From the NCBI RefSeq assembly GCF_001613005.1, contig NZ_BDBN01000050.1:1-64000 (forward strand): a stretch of DNA of 64,000 bases. The letters run 5' to 3'. The translations under genes and the position numbers were made by a program. This document shows positions 62,731-64,000 of this stretch, piece after piece. Origin of the DNA: Nocardia nova NBRC 15556. Its GTDB lineage: Bacteria; Actinomycetota; Actinomycetes; Mycobacteriales; Mycobacteriaceae. Under the pieces are notes generated by a model. The model saw nothing but the letters and a program-made list of their open reading frames with translations, was not told the DNA's origin and made no database searches. Each line of letters starts with the position of its first letter. Within the stretch, counting starts at the first letter, position 1.

Positions 62731-64000
62731 ACCGCGGTGGATCGAGCGGCGGTCGAGTCCGGCCCGAGCGGGCCTCGGACTCCGCCCGCGACGGTGCGGA
62801 ACGGGGGATGGCCGGTCCCGGTGGCGCTGCAGTGGACGCGCGGCTGCTTCCCGCGGCGCTGGGGTGCTGGGGCGTGACCATTGCGGGCATATCGCTGGGG
62901 TGGCGAGCCGGCGTGTGGGTGTGCGCCGGGCTCGCAATCTCGGCGGCCGGACTCGGAATCCTTCTGGCACGTAGCCGTTTTCGGGTGCCGCATCGAGCGG
63001 TGTGGTGGGTGGTGCTGGCCGCGTTGCTGGCGTCCGCCGGGTTCGGGGTGGCGGCGTCGTGGGACGCGTATCGGGTGAGTGCGCACCCCCTTGGGCGGCT
63101 GGCGGCGGGCAGTGTGGTGACGGCCGAGATGGTGGCGGGGGATCCGAAACCCCTCCCGGCCCGTTCCTTCGGTGGACGGCAATGGTCGATGCGCGCGACG
63201 GTGCGCGAATTCCGTTACGGCGCAACATCGGTGCACGGCGATGCGGCGGTGACGGTGATCATGCCGGAGCGGATCTGGTCGGATCTGGTGCCGGGGCAGC
63301 ACGTCACGTTCCGGGCACGGCTCGATCGCCCGTGGCGGCGGGATCTGACGGTCGCCGTACTGCGGGCCCAGGGTCCGCCGAGCCGCGTCGGCCCGCGCCC
63401 GTGGTGGCAGTCGGCGGCCGCGACGGTGCGGGAGAATCTGTCCGAGGCGGCCCGGCGTGCACTGCCACCGGATGCGGCCGGAGTGCTGCCGGGGCTGATC
63501 GACGGCGACATCTCCCGGCTGCCGGATCACGTGCGAGAGGACTTCCGGGCGGTCGATCTCACCCATCTGGTCGCCGTGTCCGGAACCAATGTGTCGATCG
63601 TCCTGGCCGCCGTGCTGCTCGCGACCCGCGCTCTGACACTCGACCCGCGCTGGGGCGCGGTACTCGCCGGCCTGGCCCTCATCGGATTCGTCATTCTGGC
63701 GCGCCCGTCGCCGTCGGTATTGCGGGCGGCGGTGATGGGCGCGATCGCGGTGCTGGCAATGGTGACGGGACGCCGGAAACAGGCGCTCCCCGCGCTGTGC
63801 GCCGCGGTGATCGTGTTGATCGCGTTCGCGCCCCAGCTGGCGGTCGACCTCGGCTTCGCCCTGTCGGTGCTGGCGACCGCGGGCCTGATCCTGCTGGCGC
63901 CGATCTGGTCGCAGTGGCTCGAACAGCGCGGCTGGCCCCCGCTGGTGGCCGAGGCGTTCGGTGTCGCGGCGGCGGCCTTCGCGGTCACCACGCCGATCAT
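62727..64000 (+). CDS. comEC: ComEC/Rec2 family DNA-uptake channel, cut by the window end
   Basis: The visible 424 residues are the N-terminal part of ComEC. Hydrophobic helices occur at GCWGVTIAGISLGWRAGVWV, VWWVVLAALLASAGFGVAAS and several later, an OB-like soluble region lies at about 120-215, and the signature DLTHLVAVSGTNVSIVLAAV starts the competence domain at about 280. GTG at 62727 overlaps the comEA stop (GTGA). The metallo-beta-lactamase-like C-terminal part lies beyond position 64000. ComEC lets single-stranded DNA cross the membrane; whether this actinomycete uses it for natural transformation is unknown. Confidence 0.92.
   Translation, partial: MNRGGSSGGRVRPERASDSARDGAERGMAGPGGAAVDARLLPAALGCWGVTIAGISLGWRAGVWVCAGLAISAAGLGILLARSRFRVPHRAVWWVVLAALLASAGFGVAASWDAYRVSAHPLGRLAAGSVVTAEMVAGDPKPLPARSFGGRQWSMRATVREFRYGATSVHGDAAVTVIMPERIWSDLVPGQHVTFRARLDRPWRRDLTVAVLRAQGPPSRVGPRPWWQSAAATVRENLSEAARRALPPDAAGVLPGLIDGDISRLPDHVREDFRAVDLTHLVAVSGTNVSIVLAAVLLATRALTLDPRWGAVLAGLALIGFVILARPSPSVLRAAVMGAIAVLAMVTGRRKQALPALCAAVIVLIAFAPQLAVDLGFALSVLATAGLILLAPIWSQWLEQRGWPPLVAEAFGVAAAAFAVTTPI

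Noticed and set aside
1..64000. Mobile elements, tRNA or rRNA genes, CRISPR arrays
   Set aside because: No transposase or integrase motif, no terminal inverted repeat pair with target duplication, no clover-leaf sequence and no regularly spaced repeats were recognised by eye.

Overview
The window is high-GC DNA with short intergenic gaps and many GTG starts and ATGA/GTGA overlaps. Its right end carries the order nadD - rsfS - gpgP - octT - degV - comEA - comEC known from mycobacteria. Together with a DUF4254 gene, F420-type oxidoreductases and a dense set of steroid-type catabolic genes, this points to a mycolic-acid actinomycete, most likely Nocardia or a close relative. No rRNA, tRNA, CRISPR array or insertion sequence was seen, and no gene-free stretch exceeds about 300 bases.

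Layout. (1) 1-13 kb holds mixed accessory and housekeeping genes: a DUF4254 protein, an O-methyltransferase, two divergent regulator/target pairs (winged-helix regulator with hydrolase, TetR with DUF1348), a leftward block of RecQ-like helicase, LigD-type polymerase and D-2-hydroxyacid dehydrogenase, an epoxide-hydrolase-like protein, and RtcB. (2) 12-47 kb is a catabolic region in several divergent operons: LLM oxidoreductase-SDR-esterase, KstD-SDR-SDR, a FadD3-like ligase, a PPDK-like ATP-grasp/His protein with a tyrosine-phosphatase-like protein, a second PEP-utiliser-like protein with a secreted phosphatase of the same family and a second KstD-like flavoprotein, an HsaA-like oxygenase with a broken HsaD-like gene, RibAB, an HsaB-like flavin reductase, KshA-like and KshB-like proteins flanking a small Cys-rich protein, and an HsaC-like extradiol dioxygenase. 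LuxR/LAL, IclR and PadR regulators lie inside it, and a small block of unrelated genes (thioredoxin, two GlxA-type regulators, MFS pump) interrupts it at 23.5-28.2 kb. (3) 47-54 kb has an old-yellow-enzyme/F420-nitroreductase fusion with its TetR regulator and operators, a ribokinase, an SRPBCC protein, an MFS pump and proA. (4) 54-64 kb has a MoxR/VWA pair, then the conserved nadD-to-comEC block, cut by the window end.

How it fits together. KstD, KshA/KshB, HsaA/HsaB and HsaC homologues are the enzyme types that open steroid rings A/B, so the substrate is probably a steroid-like or other polycyclic compound, although HsaD is decayed and HsaEFG are not in the window. Two things make the cluster unusual. 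First, the two PEP-synthase/rifampicin-phosphotransferase-like proteins share the work: one has the ATP-grasp and a phospho-His domain, the other has a substrate-binding-like and a phospho-His domain fused to an NAD(P)-type N-terminus. Each is followed by a Y_phosphatase3-type phosphatase. This suggests a pathway that phosphorylates and later dephosphorylates its intermediates, in the manner of the CreH/CreI 4-cresol route of Corynebacterium. Second, a palindromic box close to GTCCCGSTCAGYGGGAC occurs in six promoter regions of these operons, and a second near-identical element precedes the LLM oxidoreductase, ribAB and the flavin reductase. That ties flavin synthesis and flavin reduction to the flavin-using enzymes as one regulon.
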